Assembly (NCBI GenBank): GCA_049317525.1
Contig: JBMOIC010000008.1
Span: forward strand, 23,493 to 87,492
Source of the DNA: UBA961 sp049317525
GTDB taxonomy: Bacteria > Bacteroidota > Ignavibacteria > Kapaibacteriales > UBA961
Direction: 5' to 3'
DNA length: 64,000 bases
A program made the position numbers and the translations under genes. Of this stretch, positions 45,852 through 54,556 are shown piece by piece; positions within the stretch are counted from its first letter, which is position 1, and each line of letters starts with the position of its first letter. A model generated the notes under the pieces. The model made no database searches. It saw only the letters and a list, made by a program, of their open reading frames with translations, and was not told the DNA's origin.

Positions 45852-47768
45852 TTATTCTGCTATGTTTTCAATATTCGATGAATCTTCATGTAATGGAGGA
45901 GCAATGTTGACAACTGGCTTAGGTTTCAAAGGAGCATTTACTTCTTCGAATAATGAGTCAATTTCTTCGGCAATTGCTTCTAAATTAACAGCTTCAGGTG
46001 TACTTTGAGCATATTTAATTGCATTAGGTACAGGATGAGCGGCATTATAATCATCAATAATTGCTTGATCTTTTTCACGTAAGAATTCAACTGCAGAAAG
46101 AACAATTTTTTTAGATTCTCGATCAAATTCTACCACTTTCAAAGGAAGGTTTTCACCAACATGGAAAAATTCTGCGATATTTCTAACAGGTGCAAAAGAA
46201 AGTTGTGAAACAGGTACAAAACCGTCAACACCTTCTGGTAATTCTACAATTACACCTTTTTCGATAATTCTTTCGATTTTACCTTCAGATTCTGCACCAA
46301 CTGCATAGCGTTCAGCAAAGAAATCCCATGGATTTTCTGTTATTTGCTTGTGGCCTAATGCAATACGACGATTTTGTGAATCAATAGAAAGTACAACTAC
46401 ATCTAAAGAATCGCCTTTTTTAACAAATTCACCCGGATGACGAATTTTCTTCGTCCAAGATAGATCACTAATATGAACTAATCCATCTACACCTGGCTCT
46501 AGTTCTACAAAAAGGCCGAAATTAGTTAGATTACGCACAATACCTTTGTGAACTGAATCAACAGGGTATTTAGCTAATAAATCTGCCCAAGGATCTGGCT
46601 CTAATTGTTTCATTCCAAGAGCAAGTTTTTTGTCATTTTTATCTATATTTAAAACGATAGCATCAATAACTTGGCCCATAGAAACCATCTGCGAAGGATG
46701 CTTTACATGCTGAGTCCAACTCATTTCACTAATGTGAATCAAGCCTTCAATACCTTTTTCTATCTCTATAAATGCACCATAATCAGTAAGAGAAACCACT
46801 TTACCTTGTACTTTAGTACCAGGCTCATATTTCTCTCCGATTGTATCCCATGGATGCGAGGTTAATTGCTTCATACCCAATGAAATACGACGCTTTTCAG
46901 CATCAAAATCTAATACAACAACTTTAACTATTTGATCTAAAGTTACGATTTCAGAAGGATGCGTTACACGTCCCCATGAAAGATCTGTAATATGAACCAA
47001 TCCGTCTACACCACCTAGATCTACGAATACACCAAAATCTGAAATTGCCTTTACAGCACCTTCAAGAACTAAACCTTTTTCTAATGTATCAAGAATTTTA
47101 GAGCGTTGATCGGATAATTGTTCTTCTAATAATACTTTATGGCTAACAACAACATTTTCGCTTGGATGATTTACTTTAACAACACGAACATCAATCATTT
47201 TTGCAACCCAAGCATCAAAATCACGAACAGGACGTACGTCAATTTGAGAACCAGGTAAAAATGCCTCGATACCTAATAAATCAACTACCATTCCACCCTT
47301 AATTCTACGGAGAATACGAACCGGAACAACTTGCTGTGTTTCATTTAATTTAAGAATCTCTTCCCAAGTTTTCATGAAGTCTGCACGACGACGAGACAAT
47401 AGCATTCTACCACTTGTATCTTCGATTTTCTCTACAAATACATCAATCTCATCACCAGGTTTAAAGATATCTGTTGTACCAAATTCAGCACGTGGAATCA
47501 TTCCCAATGACTTGAATCCAATATCTACAAAAATACTATCTTTAGTAACCTGAATAACATGACCCTTTACCATCTGATCTTCTTTTACAGGCGAAAAGCT
47601 TTGCTGGAAAAGAGCGTCAAATGTACTGTCGTCCATCATAGGAACGTCAAAATCACCACTTAATAAATCAGCTAATGATGGTCTTTTTTTTGTTGCAGGT
47701 TGTTGTGCAGGCAAAACAATAGACATAATATCTTGTTCTTGCACTGCAGTTTCGGTCGTTTCGGACAT
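45852..47768 (-). CDS. rpsA: Ribosomal protein S1
   Basis: A 638-residue RNA-binding protein of the small ribosomal subunit that helps mRNA docking. Six S1 domains are visible in order; the third to fifth are strongest (KAISDFGVFVDLGGVDGLVH, VSLTDYGAFIEIEKGIEGLIH, RNLTNFGLFVELEPGVDGLVH), each followed by a LSW or MSW strand. The first two (IFVDIGFKSLGMIP and MVVDLLGIEAFLP) are more divergent, as usual. The start at 47766-47768 has an AGAAAGG ribosome site; a longer frame of 28 extra codons has no S1-like content. A 174-base gap to miaA upstream probably holds its own promoter. Confidence 0.95.
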   Translation of the reverse strand: MSETTETAVQEQDIMSIVLPAQQPATKKRPSLADLLSGDFDVPMMDDSTFDALFQQSFSPVKEDQMVKGHVIQVTKDSIFVDIGFKSLGMIPRAEFGTTDIFKPGDEIDVFVEKIEDTSGRMLLSRRRADFMKTWEEILKLNETQQVVPVRILRRIKGGMVVDLLGIEAFLPGSQIDVRPVRDFDAWVAKMIDVRVVKVNHPSENVVVSHKVLLEEQLSDQRSKILDTLEKGLVLEGAVKAISDFGVFVDLGGVDGLVHITDLSWGRVTHPSEIVTLDQIVKVVVLDFDAEKRRISLGMKQLTSHPWDTIGEKYEPGTKVQGKVVSLTDYGAFIEIEKGIEGLIHISEMSWTQHVKHPSQMVSMGQVIDAIVLNIDKNDKKLALGMKQLEPDPWADLLAKYPVDSVHKGIVRNLTNFGLFVELEPGVDGLVHISDLSWTKKIRHPGEFVKKGDSLDVVVLSIDSQNRRIALGHKQITENPWDFFAERYAVGAESEGKIERIIEKGVIVELPEGVDGFVPVSQLSFAPVRNIAEFFHVGENLPLKVVEFDRESKKIVLSAVEFLREKDQAIIDDYNAAHPVPNAIKYAQSTPEAVNLEAIAEEIDSLFEEVNAPLKPKPVVNIAPPLHEDSSNIENIAE

Positions 47769-47942
47769 AGGAACCTTTCTATTTGCGATATAAGTAAAAC
47801 ATTGCTCTATTTCATAATTACTGCACCTGAGCTCTGCTTTTCTCTTCCTCACAAGGGGATGATATAATGATACATATATGAAAAGTGTTTTTTTATTTTA
47901 GCCGGTCAAATTAACATATTATTTTGAATTATGCAAGTAAGC

Positions 47943-48896
47943 CTATGATCTTTGGTGATTTAGTTTTTCTACATTCATATTTTCTACATATTCTTGCAGA
48001 ATTTCTTCAGGTATCCATTCAACTGACATTTGGTTTCCGAACCATGTTAATTGTCTTTTAGCATATCGTCTTGTAGCTTGTTTCATGGCTTCCAAACCTT
48101 CTTTGTGCTTAAGCTTCCCATGTAATACTTGAATTGCTTCTTTATATCCCACTGTATTCAAAGCATTTAAATGTGAATCATATCCAATCTGCAGCAATTG
48201 AGAAGTTTCATCAATTAGCCCATTATTCCACATATATTCAGAGCGTTTATTGATTCTATCATACAGTCTATCTCTTTGAAAAGATATTCCGATATATTGT
48301 GTTGTAAATGAGGGCACACTGATATGCTCTTTTTTTTCTTTTGAAAACTGCAGCCCTGTACTTTTATAGAATTCTAAAGCCCTCATGATTCTTCTTGGAT
48401 TCATATCGCTATATTCTTCTGCACTTGAAGGATCGACCTTTTTCAATTCTTGAAATAGAAAATCTTTTCCTTTATTCAACAGTAATTCTTGAAGTTCTAG
48501 GCGAATATCTAATGAATTGTCTTTACTTTCAAATGTAAAAAACCCTTCACAAATAGCTTGTATATATAAACCAGAGCCACCAACTATGATTGGAATTCTA
48601 TCTTGACTAATACTATTATCTATACATAATCTGGCATATTTAGCAAATTTCCCAGCGCTAAAGTGTTCATCGGGATTACAGATATCTATACAGTGATGCG
48701 GAATTACTGCTTGTTCTTCTTTAGTGGGTTTAGCCGTTCCAATATCCATTCCCCTATAAATCTGCCTAGAGTCTGCACAGATTATATCTATCTTTTGATT
48801 ACATAATGAAGCAATCTGAAAAGACAGATCAGTTTTTCCTGAAGCAGTTGGGCCAACAATAGCAAGGACGGATCTCTTGGGGATATTATCGTTCAC
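47943..48896 (-). CDS. miaA: tRNA dimethylallyltransferase (GTG start)
   Basis: A 317-residue enzyme that adds dimethylallyl to A37 of tRNAs reading UNN codons. The P-loop GPTASGKTDLS is near residue 14, DSRQIYRGMDIGTAKP near 42, and GGSGLYIQAI near 104. The gene begins with GTG at 48894-48896, since an in-frame TAG lies only six bases upstream and no ATG precedes the P-loop. The start is three bases from the upstream GalE-like stop, so translation is probably coupled. Confidence 0.93.
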   Translation of the reverse strand: MNDNIPKRSVLAIVGPTASGKTDLSFQIASLCNQKIDIICADSRQIYRGMDIGTAKPTKEEQAVIPHHCIDICNPDEHFSAGKFAKYARLCIDNSISQDRIPIIVGGSGLYIQAICEGFFTFESKDNSLDIRLELQELLLNKGKDFLFQELKKVDPSSAEEYSDMNPRRIMRALEFYKSTGLQFSKEKKEHISVPSFTTQYIGISFQRDRLYDRINKRSEYMWNNGLIDETSQLLQIGYDSHLNALNTVGYKEAIQVLHGKLKHKEGLEAMKQATRRYAKRQLTWFGNQMSVEWIPEEILQEYVENMNVEKLNHQRS

Positions 48897-48899
48897 TAT

Positions 48900-49820
48900 C
48901 TATCTCTTTACACGAAAAAATTCTACCGTTTTATCTAATCCAGCACGTATTTCCATTGAGGGTTCCCAACCATATTGTTGATGAATGTGATTATATGATA
49001 AAACACTGCGTCTTTGTTCTCCTGTTTTTGCTGGAATATGTTGCTCGGAACAAGTAGCTCCAATTAAAGAATGCAAATGTCGAAACAAAGTATTGACATC
49101 TGTTTCTATCGAAGTACCAATATTAAAAGCACCTTGCATATCTGTAGTAATTGCTAATTCATTGGCTTTAACAATATCACCAACATATACATAATCACGG
49201 GTTTGCAGTCCATCTCCATTTATTATTGGTTGCTGGCCTGCTAATAATTTTTGAGTAAAAATTGCGATAACGCCTGCTTCTCCATGGGGATTTTGCCTTG
49301 GTCCATACACATTAGCATATCGAAAAGCAACATATGGAATACCATAAACAGCATAATAATAATACAAATAATGTTCATTGGATAATTTTGCAACTCCATA
49401 AGGAGAAATAGGTTTAGTAGGATGCGACTCGTCTGCAGGAAAGATTTCTTGTTCGCCATATACAGTACCACCACTAGAAGCAAAAATGATTTTCTTTACT
49501 CCAGAGTTTTTGGCAGCTTCATATATATTAATTCCACCTAAGATATTAATTCTGGCATCATGTGATGGATCATTTACAGAGACACGAACATCCATTTGTG
49601 CTGCATGATGATTAACAATATCAAACTTTTCTTGTGAAAAAAGATCATGAATAGCAGGATCATTAACATCCATTTTAACAAAATGAGCTTTTTCAGGAAT
49701 ATTCTCTTGTTTTCCCGTACTTAAATTATCTATTATCCAAACTTCATGTCCTAAATCTATATAAGCATCTGCTATGTTAGAAGCAATAAATCCAGCACCA
49801 CCTGTAATTACAATTTTCAT
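48900..49820 (-). CDS. UDP-glucose 4-epimerase-like sugar-nucleotide epimerase
   Basis: A 306-residue extended SDR protein. The NAD site reads ITGGAGFIASNIAD at residues 5-18 and the YxxxK active site is in SPYGVAKLSNEHY near 145; a SSGGTVYG serine stretch precedes it. The pattern matches GalE-like epimerases that supply hexoses for surface polysaccharides; the exact sugar is unknown. A 52-residue longer frame lacks the family start, so the ATG at 49818-49820 is used. It is followed by miaA with a three-base gap. Confidence 0.85.
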   Translation of the reverse strand: MKIVITGGAGFIASNIADAYIDLGHEVWIIDNLSTGKQENIPEKAHFVKMDVNDPAIHDLFSQEKFDIVNHHAAQMDVRVSVNDPSHDARINILGGINIYEAAKNSGVKKIIFASSGGTVYGEQEIFPADESHPTKPISPYGVAKLSNEHYLYYYYAVYGIPYVAFRYANVYGPRQNPHGEAGVIAIFTQKLLAGQQPIINGDGLQTRDYVYVGDIVKANELAITTDMQGAFNIGTSIETDVNTLFRHLHSLIGATCSEQHIPAKTGEQRRSVLSYNHIHQQYGWEPSMEIRAGLDKTVEFFRVKR

Positions 49821-50099
49821 ATAATCATATCCACAATTCTGTGTAAAATACAGTGCAAATATACCGAACTTATTGAAAGGTAAATTCTTTGAATATTCCA
49901 ATAATACGCTAACTGAACTATATATTTTCAACAGAATTTGAAAATAATGGTAATACATTTCCATTTTATGCGTCAAAAGGTGCTATAGTTACAAAAAATT
50001 AGGCTAATTTTGGATGCTCTTGGGATTTTTAATTTCCCTTTGATATGAATATCATATAGGGCACAATGATTATTTACAGTTAGTAGGAAAAGAATCAAT
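49821..50099. promoter_or_regulatory. Divergent galE/secA leader with two palindromes
   Basis: This 279-base region separates the GalE-like gene from secA. It contains an AAAATTAG-G-CTAATTTT palindrome at 49995-50011 and a TGATATGAATATCA palindrome at 50041-50054. The second lies 46 bases before the secA start and could be in its leader. Both are short and AT-rich, so chance is possible; no known riboswitch was recognised. Confidence 0.35.
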
Positions 50100-53000
50100 A
50101 TGCTTTCGATTCTTAAGAAAATATTTGGCGGAACAAAACATGAGAAAGATGTTAAGGCATTAAGGCCTGTAATTACTCAAATTAATGAAGAATATGCTCA
50201 ATTACATAGTGTAACAGACGAACAATTGAGGATAAAAACCGATGAATTTAAAGCTTATATACAGTCTAAAATAGAAGTATACAAGCAAGAACTCGAGGAC
50301 TTAAGGACTAAACTGAATGATTCCAATACAGATCATGAAGAACATCAATATATTCATGATAGAATTAAAGAAATTGGCAAAGAAGAATTTGCAACCATTC
50401 AAGATACTTTAGACGAATTACTTCCTTCTGCTTTTGCAGTAGTAAAAGAAACTTGTAGAAGACTTACCGAAAGGAAGCATACATATGATGTTGTTGGGCA
50501 ATCTGTGCTTTGGGAAATGGTACCTTATGATGTTCAACTAATTGGTGGTATTGTTCTGCATCAAGGAAAAATTTCTGAAATGGCCACAGGTGAAGGTAAG
50601 ACTTTAGTGGCTGTTTCTCCTCTGTATCTCAATGCATTGTCATCAAAAGGTGTACATCTAATTACTGTGAATGATTATTTAGCTAAGCGTGACAGTGAAT
50701 GGATGAAACCAGTTTTTGATTTTCTTGGCATCAAAGTAGGATGTATACAATCTTCTATGCAGCCTCAACAAAGGTGTGAACAATATGGATGCGATATTAC
50801 CTATGGAACCAATAATGAATTTGGTTTTGATTATCTAAGAGATAATATGGTTAATGATGCAGAAGATATGGTTCAAAGACCTCATTTTTTTGCTGTAGTG
50901 GATGAAGTTGACTCTGTTTTAATAGATGAAGCAAGAACACCGCTCATTATCTCTGGTCCAGTTGCTCATTCTACAGATCAAAAATTCGAGCAGTTAAATC
51001 CTAGGGTTCGTAGACTTGTAGATGCTCAAAATAGATTAGTAAATACATTAGTTAATGAAGCAGATAAATTATTAAAAGAATCGAATAAAGAAAATAAAAC
51101 TAATGCGGGCATTGCATTATTGCGTTCATATAGGGGCTTTCCAAAACAAAAGAAATTAGCCAAATTATTACAAGAGCCTGATAATCAAAAGCTTATGCGA
51201 GATACCGAGTTAGACTATCTACGTGAGCAAGGCACTCGTATGTCTATCATTGATGAAGAACTCTATTATACAATCGATGAAAAAAATCATCAAATAGATA
51301 TTACCGAAAAAGGAAGAAGTCTTCTTACTTCTGTAGGGGAAGATCCAGATATGTTTATTATTCCTGATATCACAGGCGAACTTAGCGTGATTGAGGGAAT
51401 GTCTGGCTTAGAACAAGATGATAAACAAGCCAAGAAAGATGAAGTAATACGTATTTATTCCATGAGGAGTGATATAATTCATACTGTTCATCAATTATTA
51501 AGAGCATATTCTTTATATGATATTGATATAGAATATGTAGTTGATGGTGGCAAGATAAAAATCGTTGATGAGTTTACCGGACGTATTCTAGATGGAAGGC
51601 GTTATTCCGATGGCTTGCATCAAGCTATAGAAGCAAAAGAAGGTGTTACAGTTGAAGCTGACACACAAACATATGCAACAATCACACTCCAAAATTATTT
51701 TAGATTATATCGCAAGCTTGCAGGTATGACAGGTACCGCAGAAACCGAAGCAGGCGAATTTGATAAAATTTACAATCTAGATGTTGTTGTTATTCCTACA
51801 AATAGACCAATTACCAGAAAAGATTTAGATGATTATATTTTTAGAACCAAAAAAGAAAAATATAATGCAGTTATTGAAGAAATTCAATCATTGGTAAAAC
51901 AAGGTCGAAGTGTTCTTGTTGGAACAACTAGTGTTGATGTTTCTGAACTTTTAAGCAAAATGCTGAAAAGAGCGAATGTTGAACATAGAGTTTTAAATGC
52001 TAAACAACATCAGTTCGAAGCTGAGATAGTTGCTGGAGCTGGTAAAACAGGAAAAGTTACAATTGCTACCAATATGGCAGGTAGGGGAACAGATATTAAA
52101 TTAGAAGCAGCTGTAAAAGCAAATGGTGGTTTAGCAATTATTGGTACTGAAAGGCATGATGCAAGAAGAATAGATAGACAGTTAAGAGGTAGGGCTGGAC
52201 GCCAAGGCGACCCAGGATCTTCACAATTCTTCTTATCACTCGAAGACAATTTAATGCGTCTTTTTGGTGGTGAGCGCATTGCAGGTGTAATGAAAACTCT
52301 TAAAGTTCCAGAAGGCGAACCAATTCAAGCTGGAATGGTTACTAAATCTGTTGAAAATGCCCAGAAAAAAGTAGAAGAAAATAATTTCGCTATCCGTAAG
52401 CGTTTGATTGAATACGATAATGTAATGAATCAGCAAAGAGAAGCTATCTATTCAATGCGTCGTTTAGTAGTTCAAGGCGAAAGAATGAAAGGTGAATTAT
52501 ATGAATTCATGTATCAATTAGCTGCCCTTTGGTTTGAACAATTTCACCAAGAATTGAACTTAGAAGGCTTAAAAGATGCAGTGAGAACTTATATGCTGTG
52601 CGAAGTTGACATTCATGAAGAAGAGTTCAAAAATATGCAAGCAGATGCTTGTATAGATAGGATTTTGGATACAGCAAAAGATTTCCTAGAAAGAAAAGAA
52701 CAGCAATTTGGTATTGAATTTATGTCAGGATTAGAACATTATGCATTTCTTCGTTCCATCGATGATAAATGGCGTGAACATCTAATGATAATGGATGAAT
52801 TGAAAGAGGGCATTCATTTGCGTGCTTATGGCCAAAAAGACCCACTTTTGGAATATAAAGGCGAGGCTTTACATGCATTTCAAGGATTAATTCAAGAAAT
52901 TCAAAAAGAAACTGTAAGTGTAGTATTCAAATACTATCCACAGGTTGTACCATCCAATATCCCTTCAAGAACAGAAAAAACTTCAGTTAATCCACGTGAA

Positions 53001-53282
53001 TCAAATTTGGATCATCCTAGCGTAACTATTGGGCGTTCTCCTTCTTTAGGCTTTTTTAAGGGTGGCAGAAATAATACATCCTCTACTGCTGGCCTTAGAG
53101 CAATTAAGCCTGATATTGAAGACTATAAAGAAGGATCACAACCGCAACAGAGTCAAGAACAATCTTCACCTAGCATAACAGTTAGAAGAGCCGAACCTAG
53201 AATTGGTAGAAATGAACCCTGCCATTGTGGTAGTGGAAAAAAGTATAAACATTGTCATGCTAACTCCGAAGAATCACTCTAA
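50100..53282 (+). CDS. secA: SecA protein translocase ATPase
   Basis: A 1060-residue motor that drives proteins through SecYEG. Walker A is in EMATGEGKTLVA near residue 160, the DEAD-type box in VVDEVDSVLIDEARTPLI near 262, and TIATNMAGRGTDIKLE near 655 closes the second ATPase domain. The C-terminus carries the zinc-binding tail CHCGSGKKYKHCH. Its length exceeds E. coli SecA (about 900), with an insert of roughly 100 residues (around 300-400) between the DEAD box and the preprotein region, as in Bacteroidota. It has an AGGAAAAG ribosome site. Confidence 0.97.
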   Translation: MLSILKKIFGGTKHEKDVKALRPVITQINEEYAQLHSVTDEQLRIKTDEFKAYIQSKIEVYKQELEDLRTKLNDSNTDHEEHQYIHDRIKEIGKEEFATIQDTLDELLPSAFAVVKETCRRLTERKHTYDVVGQSVLWEMVPYDVQLIGGIVLHQGKISEMATGEGKTLVAVSPLYLNALSSKGVHLITVNDYLAKRDSEWMKPVFDFLGIKVGCIQSSMQPQQRCEQYGCDITYGTNNEFGFDYLRDNMVNDAEDMVQRPHFFAVVDEVDSVLIDEARTPLIISGPVAHSTDQKFEQLNPRVRRLVDAQNRLVNTLVNEADKLLKESNKENKTNAGIALLRSYRGFPKQKKLAKLLQEPDNQKLMRDTELDYLREQGTRMSIIDEELYYTIDEKNHQIDITEKGRSLLTSVGEDPDMFIIPDITGELSVIEGMSGLEQDDKQAKKDEVIRIYSMRSDIIHTVHQLLRAYSLYDIDIEYVVDGGKIKIVDEFTGRILDGRRYSDGLHQAIEAKEGVTVEADTQTYATITLQNYFRLYRKLAGMTGTAETEAGEFDKIYNLDVVVIPTNRPITRKDLDDYIFRTKKEKYNAVIEEIQSLVKQGRSVLVGTTSVDVSELLSKMLKRANVEHRVLNAKQHQFEAEIVAGAGKTGKVTIATNMAGRGTDIKLEAAVKANGGLAIIGTERHDARRIDRQLRGRAGRQGDPGSSQFFLSLEDNLMRLFGGERIAGVMKTLKVPEGEPIQAGMVTKSVENAQKKVEENNFAIRKRLIEYDNVMNQQREAIYSMRRLVVQGERMKGELYEFMYQLAALWFEQFHQELNLEGLKDAVRTYMLCEVDIHEEEFKNMQADACIDRILDTAKDFLERKEQQFGIEFMSGLEHYAFLRSIDDKWREHLMIMDELKEGIHLRAYGQKDPLLEYKGEALHAFQGLIQEIQKETVSVVFKYYPQVVPSNIPSRTEKTSVNPRESNLDHPSVTIGRSPSLGFFKGGRNNTSSTAGLRAIKPDIEDYKEGSQPQQSQEQSSPSITVRRAEPRIGRNEPCHCGSGKKYKHCHANSEESL

Positions 53283-53297
53283 TTATTAGAATGCATT

Positions 53298-53325
53298 AAG
53301 CCCTCTAACACAGAGGGCTTTTTTT
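53298..53325 (+). terminator. Rho-independent terminator after secA
   Basis: A nine-base-pair stem (AAGCCCTCT/AGAGGGCTT) with an AACAC loop and a T run, 16 bases after the secA stop. Confidence 0.9.
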
Positions 53326-53360
53326 ATTGATATTGTTCCTGCTCATTCATATCCCGCATT

Positions 53361-54527
53361 ATGAATCAACAATTAATACAAAAACAGACACATTCTGGTT
53401 CAAGACTATATGCATTGGATATGGCCAGATTTATTGCTATGATTATGATGATTCAAGGCCATACAATGTATACCATGGTAGACCATCAATTCATAGATGT
53501 GCAGTCTTTTCCTTGGAGTTGGTGGAATTTTTTAAGAGGGCTAACAGCGCCAATCTTCTTATTTGTATCTGGTGCCGTTCATGTATTTGCTATGAAAAGG
53601 TCACAAAGTGGCTCAATAAGCAAAGAAACGCTAAAAAAACGCTTACAATGGATCGCAATCATTTTCATATGTGGATATTTGCTTGTATTTCCAGCTTCTA
53701 GGCTTATCGATTTACCCTATCTAGATACATCAATTTGGAGGCAATTCCTTCAATTCAATATCTTACAGTTAACTCCTTTTACTTTACTATTCGTATTAGC
53801 TTTATCATATATTACTCATTCTGTTAAAGCATTGGGAATAATTTCTGGAATATCTGCTCTTATTATTTTTATTAGTACACCATATATACAGAATATAGAT
53901 GTTTTTGCTTTTTTACCTGAAACATTTGGAGCAATGATAAGCTATAAACATGGCTCTTTATTTCCAATCTTCCCTTTTAGCGGATTTATGCTTGGTGGAG
54001 TTGCATTTGGGGCATGGCTGCAAAGTTTACATCAAGAAAAAAGATCAGCTTTCTTTAATAAGCATATATTTCTTTTGTCAATTATAGTGATTGGTATTGC
54101 TCTCATTGCAATGTATTGGACAAATCTTTGGATGCCAAGACCTGTTCATAATGATGCTATGATGACTAATCCAGCATTTATGTTTGTGCGAATTGGTATT
54201 ATTTTATTCTTGTTTGGTATATGCCAAAGATTTGTGAACCTATTTGATTCTTACAAACATCACTTTGTTTTTTTTAGCAGCAAATCACTATATATTTATG
54301 TTATTCATCTTATTTTATTATATGGAACCCCTTGGTTTCCAAGCATAGGAAGAACTTTTCAATATAGTCAATCATTGATTGCGGGTGCAGGATTAGCAGT
54401 ATTAATCATTCTGTTAACTCTTGGCTTAGTGATAGCAGAAGACGAAATAAAACGAAGAAGTCCAAAATCCTATAAATATATAAGAAATTCCCTTGGATTA
54501 CTCCTTCTATATGCTTTGCTAGTATAA
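53361..54527 (+). CDS. Membrane acyltransferase-like protein (HGSNAT/DUF1624-like)
   Basis: A 388-residue inner-membrane protein with about ten hydrophobic helices. The N-terminus YALDMARFIAMIMMIQGH (residues 13-30) followed by LRGLTAPIFLFVSGA matches the heparan-alpha-glucosaminide acetyltransferase-like/DUF1624 family, which transfers acyl groups to sugars across the membrane; a catalytic His may be that of MIQGH. Family assignment is by pattern and the substrate is unknown. It starts 36 bases after the secA terminator, so it likely has its own promoter, and it ends in a bidirectional terminator. Confidence 0.75.
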   Translation: MNQQLIQKQTHSGSRLYALDMARFIAMIMMIQGHTMYTMVDHQFIDVQSFPWSWWNFLRGLTAPIFLFVSGAVHVFAMKRSQSGSISKETLKKRLQWIAIIFICGYLLVFPASRLIDLPYLDTSIWRQFLQFNILQLTPFTLLFVLALSYITHSVKALGIISGISALIIFISTPYIQNIDVFAFLPETFGAMISYKHGSLFPIFPFSGFMLGGVAFGAWLQSLHQEKRSAFFNKHIFLLSIIVIGIALIAMYWTNLWMPRPVHNDAMMTNPAFMFVRIGIILFLFGICQRFVNLFDSYKHHFVFFSSKSLYIYVIHLILLYGTPWFPSIGRTFQYSQSLIAGAGLAVLIILLTLGLVIAEDEIKRRSPKSYKYIRNSLGLLLLYALLV

Positions 54528-54531
54528 AAAA

Positions 54532-54553
54532 AAAGCCTCATTTCTGAGGCTTT
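54532..54553. terminator. Bidirectional terminator between the acyltransferase-like and C25-like genes
   Basis: A nine-pair stem (AAAGCCTCA/TGAGGCTTT) with a TTTC loop, flanked by eight A on the left and T-rich sequence on the right, sits between convergent stops at 54527 and 54557. Confidence 0.88.
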
Positions 54554-54556
54554 ATA

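Noticed and set aside
47769..47852. Longer start for ribosomal protein S1
   Set aside because: The internal ATG has a good ribosome site and the upstream 28 codons have no S1-like sequence.
49821..49976. 52-residue N-terminal extension of the GalE-like protein
   Set aside because: The extension is low-complexity, hydrophobic and not found in the family; the NAD motif follows the internal ATG immediately.
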